DNA from: Paenibacillus ginsengarvi
GTDB taxonomy: Bacteria; Bacillota; Bacilli; Paenibacillales; NBRC-103111
Assembly: GCF_003626695.1 (NCBI RefSeq)
Contig: NZ_RBAH01000030.1
Location: 37,491-101,490, forward strand
Length of the DNA: 64,000 nucleotides
Direction of reading: 5' to 3'
This document shows, piece by piece, positions 1 to 8,648 of this stretch. The translations under genes were made by a program, and so were the position numbers. A model generated the notes under the pieces. That model was not told where the DNA came from, did no database searches, and saw nothing but the letters and a program-made list of their open reading frames with translations. Position 1 is the first letter of the stretch. The number at the start of each line of letters is the position of its first letter.

Positions 1-2127
1 AACAATCTGGTTTACGATGTGGGCGTGGAGTATTACTCTGCGGCGGCGATTTCGGCCGGTTATCCGGTCGACATGGACATCAAGCACAACGAGATCGGCG
101 ACGTGCCGTACTCGGGACTGCATATCGGCTATGGCTGGGCGGCAAGCCCTTCCTCGAACACCCGCAATGTACACATCCAGAACAATCTCATCTATGACGT
201 CATGCAGAAGCTGAACGACGGCGGCGGCATTTATACGTTAGGTACGACCGGCGGCTCGGCGAGCGAGCCGGGTGTCATCTCCGGCAACTATTTGCTGCGC
301 GACCATGACGTCGGTCAAGGCGCGATCTACTTCGACGAGGGCAGCAACTACTGGCAGGCGTACGATAACGTTGTGGAAACGGCGCCGAACTTCCTGCACA
401 TCTGGACGACAACGATTCGCGATATTGCGGTCAGCCGCACCTATACGAATACGCCCAAGCTGGTCAATAACGGCACAAACACACCGGTTACAGGTACGGT
501 ACTGAGCGAGAATGCGGAATGGCCGGCAGGAGCCTTGTCGATTATTACAAATGCCGGCCTGGAGCCCGCCTATCGCCATCTGCGCCCGGCGGAGCCGATC
601 GCGAAGCTGTTTATTCGCGAAACCGGGCTGACAACGGGACAAACGGCATCGCTTCAGATTGAGGCTGCCTTGTCGGAACGGGGAGCCACGGTTGATCCGG
701 GGGCGTTTACGATCGCGTTTGCAAGCAGCAATCCGTCCGTGGCGACGGTAGACAGCGCCGGGACGGTGACGGCGGTCAGCCCGGGCAAAGCGACGTTCAC
801 CGCTACCGTAAATGGCGTTCCCGTCCCGGTTATTCATGCCATCTATGTGGACGACGCCTACGCTGGTCTGACCGTCACTGCGTCCAAACCGGCGCTAATG
901 CCGCGCCAGTCGCTTGCGCTTACGGTGACGAGCGTCACGTATTTTGGCCGGAACCGGCCGATCGACTCCATCGCGTTTACGAGCTCCGATCCGGGCGTTG
1001 CCGCCGTACAGGCAAACGGTGTAGTTACGGGCGTGGAGGCAGGCATCGCAAATGTGCAAATTACGGCGAACGTGGAAGGTAGCTCGGAAACGTTCACGTA
1101 TCCCGTCGAAGTGAAGCTCGCCTTAACGGAAAATATGATCGACGAGCCTGAGTATTGGTATATGAACGGTACGGCCGAAAAGACGGCGTCGGACGGCTTG
1201 GTGACGATCCGCACGCCGAGCGGACTGGCGATGTTTCAAGGCAGACAGTATGGCAGCGAACTGGAAAGCGTGCAGATGACGATTAACGACACCGGAGGCT
1301 GGCATGCCCTCGCCTTCCGGTCGCAGCAGGACGACCAGTCATACAGCGCGACGACGAACGAGACGTACTTGTTCGTGTTCAGCCCGACCGCGGTGGAACT
1401 GCATCGTTTCAACTTCGGGACGCGCACCGTCTTGTACGGCAATGTGGCCGGCTATACGCCGCTGATCGGAGGGGCGCTGCCAAACGCCTACCTGACTTAC
1501 GGCAGCAACCATCTCGTCCAATTCGGAGCGATCGACACAGCGGGGGGCGTACGGATTGTGCTGAAGATAGACGGGCACACGGTAATCGATGTCGTCGATT
1601 CGTACGCAGGCTATATTGCCGATTCGGGCTACGTCGGCTTATACGCCCGCACCGGCTCGATTACGCTGCGCGATCACAAGCCGGAAGCGCCGCTGGCACT
1701 CCGGTACACATCCCGCTCGGCAAACTCTGTCGATCTGGCGTGGGATCCGCATCCGGCTAGCGTAGGTACGGTGACTTATACCGTATACGGCGGTGCAAAT
1801 ACCGTTGTGGGCAGCACGTATGGAACGACGCTGACCGTCTCCGGTCTGGAGCCGGCTTCGGCCTATACGTTTCGCGTGTACAGCACGAACAGCTACGGCT
1901 ATGTTTCCGAAGCAAGCCTGCCGTTGACGGTAACGACTTTGCCGCCGCAGGCCGCCAAAGAGTCGCTTGCGGATCAAGGCCGGCTTGTGCAAGCCCCCGG
2001 CGAGGAGAGAGAAGGTCAGCGCTTACCTGCTAACCGGGCTTTCTCCGGGCAAGCCGAAGCCGCTCCGAATCGGGAACAGGAGCATAGCCGGCTCGCGGCA
2101 ACCGAACGGAAGGGACCGCGGGCGTAA
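1..2127 (+). CDS. Secreted multidomain right-handed beta-helix protein, 5' end outside window
   Basis: The reading frame is open from base 1, so this is the C-terminal 708 residues of a longer protein. Residues 1 to about 150 have the short repeating Asn/Gly/Ile-rich turns of a right-handed parallel beta-helix (for example NNLIYDVMQK and GVISGNYLLRDHD), typical of pectate-lyase-like polysaccharide lyases and epimerases. Two bacterial Ig-like (BIG2) domains follow at about 202-285 and 288-375, each with the motif SSxPxVAxVxxxGxVTxVxxG. A LamG/concanavalin-like region lies at about 379-560 and a fibronectin type III domain at about 561-650. The last 60 residues (after TTLPP) are highly charged and resemble no domain. 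It is probably exported and acts on or binds polysaccharide. The exact enzymatic activity cannot be read from the fragment. The binding-protein gene starts 48 bases downstream and may be cotranscribed. Confidence 0.85.
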   Translation, partial: NNLVYDVGVEYYSAAAISAGYPVDMDIKHNEIGDVPYSGLHIGYGWAASPSSNTRNVHIQNNLIYDVMQKLNDGGGIYTLGTTGGSASEPGVISGNYLLRDHDVGQGAIYFDEGSNYWQAYDNVVETAPNFLHIWTTTIRDIAVSRTYTNTPKLVNNGTNTPVTGTVLSENAEWPAGALSIITNAGLEPAYRHLRPAEPIAKLFIRETGLTTGQTASLQIEAALSERGATVDPGAFTIAFASSNPSVATVDSAGTVTAVSPGKATFTATVNGVPVPVIHAIYVDDAYAGLTVTASKPALMPRQSLALTVTSVTYFGRNRPIDSIAFTSSDPGVAAVQANGVVTGVEAGIANVQITANVEGSSETFTYPVEVKLALTENMIDEPEYWYMNGTAEKTASDGLVTIRTPSGLAMFQGRQYGSELESVQMTINDTGGWHALAFRSQQDDQSYSATTNETYLFVFSPTAVELHRFNFGTRTVLYGNVAGYTPLIGGALPNAYLTYGSNHLVQFGAIDTAGGVRIVLKIDGHTVIDVVDSYAGYIADSGYVGLYARTGSITLRDHKPEAPLALRYTSRSANSVDLAWDPHPASVGTVTYTVYGGANTVVGSTYGTTLTVSGLEPASAYTFRVYSTNSYGYVSEASLPLTVTTLPPQAAKESLADQGRLVQAPGEEREGQRLPANRAFSGQAEAAPNREQEHSRLAATERKGPRA

Positions 2128-2175
2128 CCAGACGGGTTCAAACCTATTAAACAATCAAACAGGGGGAATCTCAAA

Positions 2176-3510
2176 ATGAAACGGACATGGAAGCAAGCGG
2201 CAACATGCTTGACGGTACTGACAGCGGCTGCGCTCGCCGGTGCATGCGGCGCTAACGGCACAGGCACCAAGGCTTCGCAATCGGGAACGGAGCCGGTTCA
2301 AGAAGCGAAAGCGCCGGCGGTCGATATGACGAAGCCGATTACGCTGACGTTTTTCAACAATGCGTCGAATGAAATTTTCGAGCAGGAGATCGGCGCCCGT
2401 CTCAAGGCAAAGTATCCGAACGTAACGATTAAGACGGTCGGCAACGGCTTTACGCGTTCGAACATGGAGAAGCTGCTGGCGGCCGGCGAGCAAATCGATC
2501 TGTTCTGGATCGGCTTCCAGGAAAGCATCGCCGACATGAAGGAACTGGGTCTTGCGATGGACCTCGGCGAGCTGATCAAGCGGGACAAGTATGATTTGAC
2601 GCGCTTCGACGACAGCGCGCTCCAGATGGTGAAGGATCAGGCCGACAAAGGCGAAATCTATGCGCTCCCGTGGCAGGTTGGCTCGGCGGTCCTGTTCTAC
2701 AACAACGATCTGTTCGATAAATTCGGCGTCGCGTACCCGAAGGATGGCATGACCTGGAATGAAACGATCGAGCTGGCGAGAAAAGTGACGCGCAGCGAGA
2801 ACGGTGTACAGTATCGCGGACTCGATATCGGACTCGTTCGCCATTTTTATCAGCAATATGCGCTGTCGCCCTACGATCCGAAAACGGGTAAAGCGACCTA
2901 CCTGAGCGATCCGCGCTGGAATAAAATTATGCAGTTCGTCAAGGAGCTGTACTCGATTCCGGGCAACCGTCCGGACAAAATCGCCGAGGACCGCGCAGGC
3001 TTCATGCAGCAAAAGGTCGTCGCCATGCTGCCGTGGTCGGCCTACTTCCAGCCGTTTCTGGGCGCGACCGGATTGAACTTCAATATTGCAGCGCTTCCGG
3101 TGTTCGATGACGCCAAAGGGCAGGGCGTTTCTCCGGCTGCTTCGATTCTGATGATGAACCCGAAGACGAAGTACAAAGACGAGGGATGGGAAATTCTGAA
3201 GTTTCTCGCCTCCGACGAGGTCGAAATCGGCAACAGCCGTATCGGCTTCCCGCCGGCGATCAAGCTGCAAGCGGCCAAAGACCAGTTCGGGGCCGACCTT
3301 CCCGGCTTCGAAAAGCTGAATATGAAGTCGGTCTTCTACAACAAATTCACGGCGCAGCCGGTCATCAAAGGCGAATTCCATTCCGCGGCGATCAAACCGT
3401 ATGTGCCGATGATCCAGAATGTCGGCGGCGATAAATCCGATATTAACACGGCTTTGCGGGAAGCGCAGGAGGCGGCGGAGAAAGCGATCGAAGAGCTGAA
3501 GTCCAGATAA
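2176..3510 (+). CDS. Extracellular solute-binding lipoprotein (family 1 type, 444 aa)
   Basis: This is a substrate-binding lipoprotein of an ABC sugar importer, anchored outside the membrane. The signal peptide ends in a lipobox with LAGA before Cys24. Around residue 180 it carries the FDKFGVxYPKDGMTWNE block found in all the 440-residue binding proteins of this window, followed by NGVQYRGL. The C terminus has the shared DINTALREAQEAAEKAI helix. The ATG is preceded by AGGGGGA at a normal distance. No permease or ATPase gene is next to it. It lies 48 bases after the beta-helix gene and is followed by a strong terminator, so both may form one unit concerned with oligosaccharide capture. The ligand is unknown. 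Confidence 0.9.
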   Translation: MKRTWKQAATCLTVLTAAALAGACGANGTGTKASQSGTEPVQEAKAPAVDMTKPITLTFFNNASNEIFEQEIGARLKAKYPNVTIKTVGNGFTRSNMEKLLAAGEQIDLFWIGFQESIADMKELGLAMDLGELIKRDKYDLTRFDDSALQMVKDQADKGEIYALPWQVGSAVLFYNNDLFDKFGVAYPKDGMTWNETIELARKVTRSENGVQYRGLDIGLVRHFYQQYALSPYDPKTGKATYLSDPRWNKIMQFVKELYSIPGNRPDKIAEDRAGFMQQKVVAMLPWSAYFQPFLGATGLNFNIAALPVFDDAKGQGVSPAASILMMNPKTKYKDEGWEILKFLASDEVEIGNSRIGFPPAIKLQAAKDQFGADLPGFEKLNMKSVFYNKFTAQPVIKGEFHSAAIKPYVPMIQNVGGDKSDINTALREAQEAAEKAIEELKSR

Positions 3511-3542
3511 GCGGGTTTTGCTCCAAGAGCGGAAGCAGACGC

Positions 3543-3593
3543 AAATAGCTTTGTTCCTATGTCGGCCTATCGACTAGGGGCAGGGCTATTTTT
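3543..3593 (+). terminator. Rho-independent terminator after the first binding-protein gene
   Basis: AAATAGC at 3543-3549 pairs with GCTATTT at 3585-3591, with a second paired segment inside (TGTTCCTA with TAGGGGCA, including G-U pairs), followed by TTT. It separates this binding-protein gene from the next one. Confidence 0.7.
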
Positions 3594-3767
3594 CGCATTC
3601 GGCTTGTACAATTGAACAAAAAATTACTTAGTATCCGGCAAGATCATCCGTTGGTCGCGAGCGGTGCGATTGTTATGATGAATAGGGAGGAGGGCACAGA
3701 TGATGTCATTCACCGATGAAGTACAAAGAACGGCTGGAACAAAAAATTGAAGGGCGATAGGGGGACG

Positions 3768-5072
3768 ATGGTTTTGTTCAAAAAAAGCGCGGCCATTTTA
3801 GCAGGTTTTGCCTTATTGTTTGAAACCGCTTGCGGGAGCGGAGGCGGCGGGGGCGGCGCTTCGCCGGTCAAGCCGGAAGATAAGCCGCCGGAGCCGGTGC
3901 AGCTAGTCATGCTGCAGGACGGGGCGACGATTACGGACGAGGAGTTCGAAAATTTCATCGCGGGTCCGGTTCATGCCAAATATCCGCATATTACGGTAAC
4001 GATGCTCCGAAACACGAAGGGGAAGGACGGGCTCGGCACTATGATAGCGTCCGGCGATTTTCCCGACTTCATCCTGACCGTATATCCGTCAATCAAGGTG
4101 TTCAAAGAGCTCGGCACGGCTTACGATCTGAACGATCTGATCAAAAAGTACAATATGGATACCGGCAAATTCGATCCGTCGGCCATGCAAACGTCACTCG
4201 TATACGGCGAAAGCGATCATTTGTTTGCGATTCCATTCTCACTGAATTTCCTCGCGACGTTCTACAACAAAGATCTGTTCGACAGGTTCGGGGTCGGCTA
4301 TCCAAAGGAAGGCATGACGTGGGAACAAGTCATCGGTTTGTCCAAAAGCTTCAGCAAAGTTTTGGAAGGCGTGCAGTACAGGGGGCTCGGTGCAATCCCC
4401 AGCGCTGGAGAGCTGAACACCCAGCTTATGCTGCCGTATGTCAACAAAACTACAAACAAGGTAGAGATCACGACGGACGGTTGGAAACGGATCATGCAGC
4501 TGATCCAGTCCGTGAACGATGTGCCCGGCAACAAGGGCGCCATTCTGGATCATTTCCTCAAGGATCAGACACTGGCGATGGTGGCCAGCTACGACGCCAG
4601 ATTCGCCGCCTTGGAGAAGCTGCACGGTACGCCGAATCAGTTCAACTGGGACGTGACCCAGTTCCCGAGTCAAGCCGACCGGCCGAATACGAGTCTCACT
4701 TCGTCGGGTCACTTCCTGCTCGTTTCGTCGTTGAGCAAGCAGAAGGAAGCGGCGTTCCAGGCCATCCAGGTGGTGACCGGGGAAGAAGTGCAGAAGAAAA
4801 CGACGGCGAGCGGAAGGTTTACCTCTCTTAAAGATGAAAATATTAAAGCGCTGTACGGCAAAAACATGAAGTCGATGGAAGGGAAAAATATTAAAGCCGT
4901 ATTCAAAAGCGCTTTCGCGCCTCCCTTTACGCCGACGAAGTACGATGCGTTGGTCACTGTCCGTCTAAACGAAGCGGTCAAAAAAGTGATTAACGGCGAA
5001 ACGGACGTGAACAGTGCTCTTCGCGAAGCGGAGGAAGCGGCGAGTAAAGACATTGCGGCCCAGCCGAAGTAA
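3768..5072 (+). CDS. Extracellular solute-binding lipoprotein (family 1 type, 434 aa)
   Basis: This is a second sugar-type substrate-binding lipoprotein, paralogous to the preceding one. The family block FDRFGVGYPKEGMTWEQV appears near residue 170, followed by GVQYRGL, and the C terminus has DVNSALREAEEAASKDI. An ATG at 3768 is chosen over the in-frame TTG at 3747 because GATAGGGGGA lies directly before it. The predicted lipidation cysteine is Cys22, but the lipobox reads FETAC, with Glu at position -3, where a small hydrophobic residue is usual. A glycine-rich linker follows the cysteine. No permease is adjacent. The gene stands between two terminators, so it is probably transcribed alone. 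Confidence 0.88.
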   Translation: MVLFKKSAAILAGFALLFETACGSGGGGGGASPVKPEDKPPEPVQLVMLQDGATITDEEFENFIAGPVHAKYPHITVTMLRNTKGKDGLGTMIASGDFPDFILTVYPSIKVFKELGTAYDLNDLIKKYNMDTGKFDPSAMQTSLVYGESDHLFAIPFSLNFLATFYNKDLFDRFGVGYPKEGMTWEQVIGLSKSFSKVLEGVQYRGLGAIPSAGELNTQLMLPYVNKTTNKVEITTDGWKRIMQLIQSVNDVPGNKGAILDHFLKDQTLAMVASYDARFAALEKLHGTPNQFNWDVTQFPSQADRPNTSLTSSGHFLLVSSLSKQKEAAFQAIQVVTGEEVQKKTTASGRFTSLKDENIKALYGKNMKSMEGKNIKAVFKSAFAPPFTPTKYDALVTVRLNEAVKKVINGETDVNSALREAEEAASKDIAAQPK

Positions 5073-5105
5073 CGACGGAGCGTAAAACGCAGGCGGTAGG
5101 TACCG

Positions 5106-5135
5106 AAAGACAGGAACAGGCGTCCCCTGTCTTTT
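5106..5135 (+). terminator. Rho-independent terminator
   Basis: AAAGACAGG at 5106-5114 pairs with CCTGTCTTT at 5126-5134 around an 11-base loop. It ends in a short T run and closes the second binding-protein gene. Confidence 0.7.
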
Positions 5136-5209
5136 CGCCCGACTTCCATGCATTCGTTTGTTGAATTCGATGAAATGTTTGCATGTTTACAAACATGGGA
5201 GGTAGGAAG

Positions 5210-7222
5210 ATGAAGAAAACACTCAGCCGTAGACAAATGCTGGCTACGATCGGCATGGCTGGCGCTTCTCTCGCAGGCAGCGCCTTTTTGACTCATGTAA
5301 CGGGGCATGCAGGCGGACCTGTCACCTCTGTAACTGGAGATACGTATGGCGCCGGCCTGCAAAAAAACGGGAACAAGCCTGTTACTTCTCATGAACTGGA
5401 TACCATCCTGCAAGCGTATACAGAAACGGATTGGGTCCATATCCACGATATTGGCTGTGCGGGAGACGGCATCACGAACTGTTCCCCTAGCCTGCTCACC
5501 TGGCTTGCCGGTGTGCAAGATCATGCAACCCTTTACATTCCTGCAGGGACGTATGTATTTGCAGGCAATGTGACGATCCCCGGAACGGTTCGTCTGTTGT
5601 TTGACCATGGAGCCCGTTTCGCACCCGATGCCCAAACGACGCTAACGATCCATGCTGTGGTAACGGCCGGTTTAGATGCCATTTTTGCCGGAGCAGGACA
5701 TGTGATCGGCTCTATGGGGGCGGAGCACGTGTATCCCCAATGGTGGGGAGCACAAGCAGACGGCGTCCATGATGATACAGCGGCGATCAATGCGGCCATT
5801 ACCGCGGTATGGCAAAGCGGCGGCGGGACCGTCTTTCTTGCCGAGGGCACCTACTTGCTTGCATCCCCGCAAGGCTATGCCGACGCATTGATTATTCCAC
5901 GCAGCAACGTCAATTTGATTGGCCAAAGCCACCTTTCCGTGTTGAAAGCTGCCGACCATTTAAATGACGGCCGTCGATACGGATGGAATATGATCTTCCC
6001 GGTCCAAAACGGAGATCCTGTAAACAACGTAACATTCCGCAACTTTAAAGTCGATTGCAACGGACAAAACAATCTCGAGGTCGAAACAAAATCGCACAAA
6101 AACGCCGCCATAGGCATTCCGGTCGGAAGTAATATTGTCGTCGATCAAGTCGCCGTGGTGAATAACGCTGGGCGGCAATGCTTTATGTTTGGCAGCAACC
6201 GCAACCCTGTTACGATTCGCAACCTGACCATTCAAAATTGTTTGTTCGATACAGTGGCGACTGCTGTTCCCGGAAATGTCCTGCAGAACGATCATAGCGC
6301 GATTTATGCACAGGCTGACGGCTGCATCATTGCCAATAATAAGTTCCTGAACCCGGTGAAGGATCAAATCGCCACCGCATTGGAAATTCACTGCTTGAAT
6401 GCCCTTGTGCACGGTAACATCGTTCAAAACTATGGAAAAGGATTCAATATCGTGGCAACAGTCAATAATCACGTAAACACGATATACAGCCACAATGTGG
6501 TCAATGGATGCAACTACGCGATCGAGGTGTGGTGCCACGCGAACTTTACCATGGACCGGGTGCAGATCATCGACAACGTATTTGAGCAGTCCGTCTCGTC
6601 CCTTCCGATTATCAATATAAGTACGCAAACGAAGACAAAAGTGACATCGATGACCATTCGCGGCAATTCCTTCGTATCTACAGAAGCGGCATCGATGAAC
6701 CGGGGGTCCGGCATTGTGGTCGGGAAAGTGGAGCAACTGGACGTTTCTCACAACAGATTCCAAAATTTGGCGGGACGGGCCATTGAGCTTGGCGTTATTG
6801 AACCGAACTTGACCTCGCTGCGATTCGATCATAATGAAATTATCGATTGCTGCCGCACGCAAAATCAGGGTTACAAAGGAGCGATTTCCTTACACAACTC
6901 GAACAAATTGAAAGCGCTTCGCATTTCGAACAACTGGATTGAAAATTCGAGCATTGGGCAGATGAGAGAAGGGATCAGAAGCAATGCCCATCTTGGCCAA
7001 GCCGAAATCACACACAATACGATTTTGAATACGGCGGTGCAAATCATGTGGGAAGACAGTGCCCAAATTGACTATCTCTGGATCGACCATGTCGGTACCG
7101 GAACGCCAGAAAATACTGTACGGGCATCCATTCCGAGCCGTTGGATCGATAAAAGCACAGGAACGGCTTGGACGAAACAGCTCGGCGGAAACTTGAAAAC
7201 AGGATGGAGTGCCTCCTCCTAG
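5210..7222 (+). CDS. Tat-exported pectate-lyase-superfamily beta-helix protein
   Basis: The 670-residue protein starts MKKTLSRRQMLATIG, a twin-arginine (Tat) signal, so it is exported folded. ATG 5210 is preferred to upstream in-frame codons because GGGAGGT lies just before it. Two Pfam Pectate_lyase_3-like N-terminal blocks are visible: GCAGDGITNCSPSLLTWL near residue 90 and WWGAQADGVHDDTAAINAAI near residue 180. Parallel beta-helix coils rich in NN, DN and HN turns follow to about residue 600. The family includes polygalacturonases, rhamnogalacturonan lyases and tailspike-like proteins, so the substrate is not decided. Its base composition looks less GC-rich than the neighbours, judged by eye. 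It converges with a cupin AraC gene whose paralogue also accompanies a Tat beta-helix gene at 14847. Confidence 0.85.
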   Translation: MKKTLSRRQMLATIGMAGASLAGSAFLTHVTGHAGGPVTSVTGDTYGAGLQKNGNKPVTSHELDTILQAYTETDWVHIHDIGCAGDGITNCSPSLLTWLAGVQDHATLYIPAGTYVFAGNVTIPGTVRLLFDHGARFAPDAQTTLTIHAVVTAGLDAIFAGAGHVIGSMGAEHVYPQWWGAQADGVHDDTAAINAAITAVWQSGGGTVFLAEGTYLLASPQGYADALIIPRSNVNLIGQSHLSVLKAADHLNDGRRYGWNMIFPVQNGDPVNNVTFRNFKVDCNGQNNLEVETKSHKNAAIGIPVGSNIVVDQVAVVNNAGRQCFMFGSNRNPVTIRNLTIQNCLFDTVATAVPGNVLQNDHSAIYAQADGCIIANNKFLNPVKDQIATALEIHCLNALVHGNIVQNYGKGFNIVATVNNHVNTIYSHNVVNGCNYAIEVWCHANFTMDRVQIIDNVFEQSVSSLPIINISTQTKTKVTSMTIRGNSFVSTEAASMNRGSGIVVGKVEQLDVSHNRFQNLAGRAIELGVIEPNLTSLRFDHNEIIDCCRTQNQGYKGAISLHNSNKLKALRISNNWIENSSIGQMREGIRSNAHLGQAEITHNTILNTAVQIMWEDSAQIDYLWIDHVGTGTPENTVRASIPSRWIDKSTGTAWTKQLGGNLKTGWSASS

Positions 7223-7285
7223 CTGTCGATTGAACCCCGTATATCACCACCACATGTAAGTTGCATAGCTCGGCCCAAATACAAG

Positions 7286-7320
7286 AAGCTGGCTTCGGTT
7301 ACATCCCGAATCCAGCTTTT
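7286..7320 (+). terminator. Rho-independent terminator between convergent genes
   Basis: AAGCTGG at 7286-7292 pairs with CCAGCTT at 7312-7318, with an inner TTCGG/CCGAA stem, followed by TT. It terminates the beta-helix gene. Confidence 0.7.
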
Positions 7321-7325
7321 GCCCT

Positions 7326-8231
7326 TTAGTCGTCATGCGGATCGAAGCTGGTTTGTCGGTAACTTTTTTTATACAACGAGGGCGATAAGCCTGTCTCTCG
7401 TTTGAACACTTTGCCGAAGTATTGAATATCGCAAAAGCCGGTTTTCCCGGCGATTTCCACGACGGTGTCGTCACTGTTAAGCAGCATTTTTTTGGCCAGC
7501 CGGATGCGGGAGGCGGTAATATGCTCCGTTAAGGTGACGCCCATGCTTTTTTTGAAAAATCTGCTGAAGTAGTAGGGGCTCATATTGACCAGCTTGCATA
7601 GTTCGTTCAAATAAAGCGGCTCGACGGCATGCTCCTCGATATAATCGAGAACCGGAGCGAGGATGGCGAACTGCCTCTCGACTTGCAATTTATGGATAGC
7701 GGGGTCCATTAAGTTTACTTTCCAGTAAAAACGAAGAATCGATACGATCATGCGGCTTACGTGCGACTGGATAATCGTCTCGTGGTACATCTCTTTCTCG
7801 GCATACTCGCGTATGGCCGCATCCATACACTCGCTTAGACTCGCCCATAAAGGGTGGGAGCGAGGGTATAGATTGTACTGATGCCCTCGTAAGTAGAGCG
7901 TATGCAAGTACATCGTGTCCGTACGTTCGCCCGGCTGCGTCAGAAACAGATTGTCGAATATCATCCCTTCGATTCGGGCATCCGCTCCCGATAACGCTTT
8001 GACGGAATGGATCTGACCCTTATTCACGAAAATGATGTCATGCTCGGTCGCGGTGAATTGGCAGTTGTCGATCGTAACGAGCACCGTTCCGCCTCTCACT
8101 CGGATAAACTCCGGCTCCTCGTGCCAGTGGGCGATAACCAAAAATTTGTTATTCTGCATGACGACGTGCGTAGTTTTGAACGGGAAGCGCTTTCCTTTTG
8201 TCGGGTCCTGCTTCAAGACGGGTTGCGACAT
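7326..8231 (-). CDS. AraC-family regulator with N-terminal cupin (301 aa)
   Basis: This is a soluble transcription factor. The N-terminal half has a cupin sugar-binding fold (HWHEEPEFI, then VLVTIDNCQFTATEHD and IIFVNKGQIHSV). The C-terminal 100 residues carry two AraC helix-turn-helix motifs (LYLNELCKLVNMSPYYFSRF and VVEIAGKTGFCDIQYFGKVF). The start is set at 8231 because GGGAGGAG precedes this ATG. An upstream ATG would add 26 residues with no family resemblance. It is the same length as the regulator at 16999 and clearly paralogous to it (both begin with a GKRFPF block and have HWH in the cupin). It converges on the Tat beta-helix gene, which is its likely target together with the divergent unit. 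The inducer is unknown. Confidence 0.92.
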   Translation of the reverse strand: MSQPVLKQDPTKGKRFPFKTTHVVMQNNKFLVIAHWHEEPEFIRVRGGTVLVTIDNCQFTATEHDIIFVNKGQIHSVKALSGADARIEGMIFDNLFLTQPGERTDTMYLHTLYLRGHQYNLYPRSHPLWASLSECMDAAIREYAEKEMYHETIIQSHVSRMIVSILRFYWKVNLMDPAIHKLQVERQFAILAPVLDYIEEHAVEPLYLNELCKLVNMSPYYFSRFFKKSMGVTLTEHITASRIRLAKKMLLNSDDTVVEIAGKTGFCDIQYFGKVFKRETGLSPSLYKKSYRQTSFDPHDD

Positions 8232-8520
8232 GTTTCGCTTCTCCTCCCACGGCATCCGTTTTATACAGATTACCACTCGAAGGCGTTCGCTCCAACCGAT
8301 GTCTGCCACTAAGATTTCATATTTTTATGCAAAATTGCCCAGGAAAGGCGATTTTTCTCCGCTGCACCCTTCGGATATCGATTTCTTGACCATTTTCTCG
8401 CTACGGAGGTTAGGGCAAAATCATACTTAATAATGCGGAGGGGATGTTGTTATCGTTTTGCTCAAGTTGTTTTACTGACAAACGGAAGACGGGACCGGAT
8501 GGCGATACGAAATAAAGGGA

Positions 8521-8559
8521 ATCGTAAAAAATCCGTATACAGGCACCGATCGTAAAAAA
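8521..8559 (+). promoter_or_regulatory. Direct repeat, candidate AraC operator
   Basis: ATCGTAAAAAA occurs at 8521 and again at 8549, a 28-base period on one face of the helix. It lies 40 bases upstream of a TATAAT at 8601-8606, the likely -10 box of the membrane AraC gene. AraC proteins bind such direct repeats. Whether the adjacent regulator does so is inference. Confidence 0.35.
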
Positions 8560-8648
8560 ACACAGGTTTTCCTTCTATACCTCCGGGAATCGATATTCAG
8601 TATAATAAGAAATATGAAAGCCATTACATGCGGCGGGAGGCAGCCAGA

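Noticed and set aside
2155..3381. Long antisense open frame opposite a binding-protein gene
   Set aside because: It has no ribosome site and an Arg/Leu/Val-rich composition typical of shadows of GC-rich genes. The plus strand has a full lipoprotein with family motifs. The same reasoning removes 19755-21686, 33173-35341, 37082-39046, 46324-48474 and 54905-56872 on the minus strand.
8170..8200. cre-like AAGCGCTT inside the AraC gene at 7326, also in its paralogue near 17045
   Set aside because: Both lie in codons for the conserved GKRFPF peptide, which by itself explains the sequence. Regulatory use cannot be separated from coding constraint.
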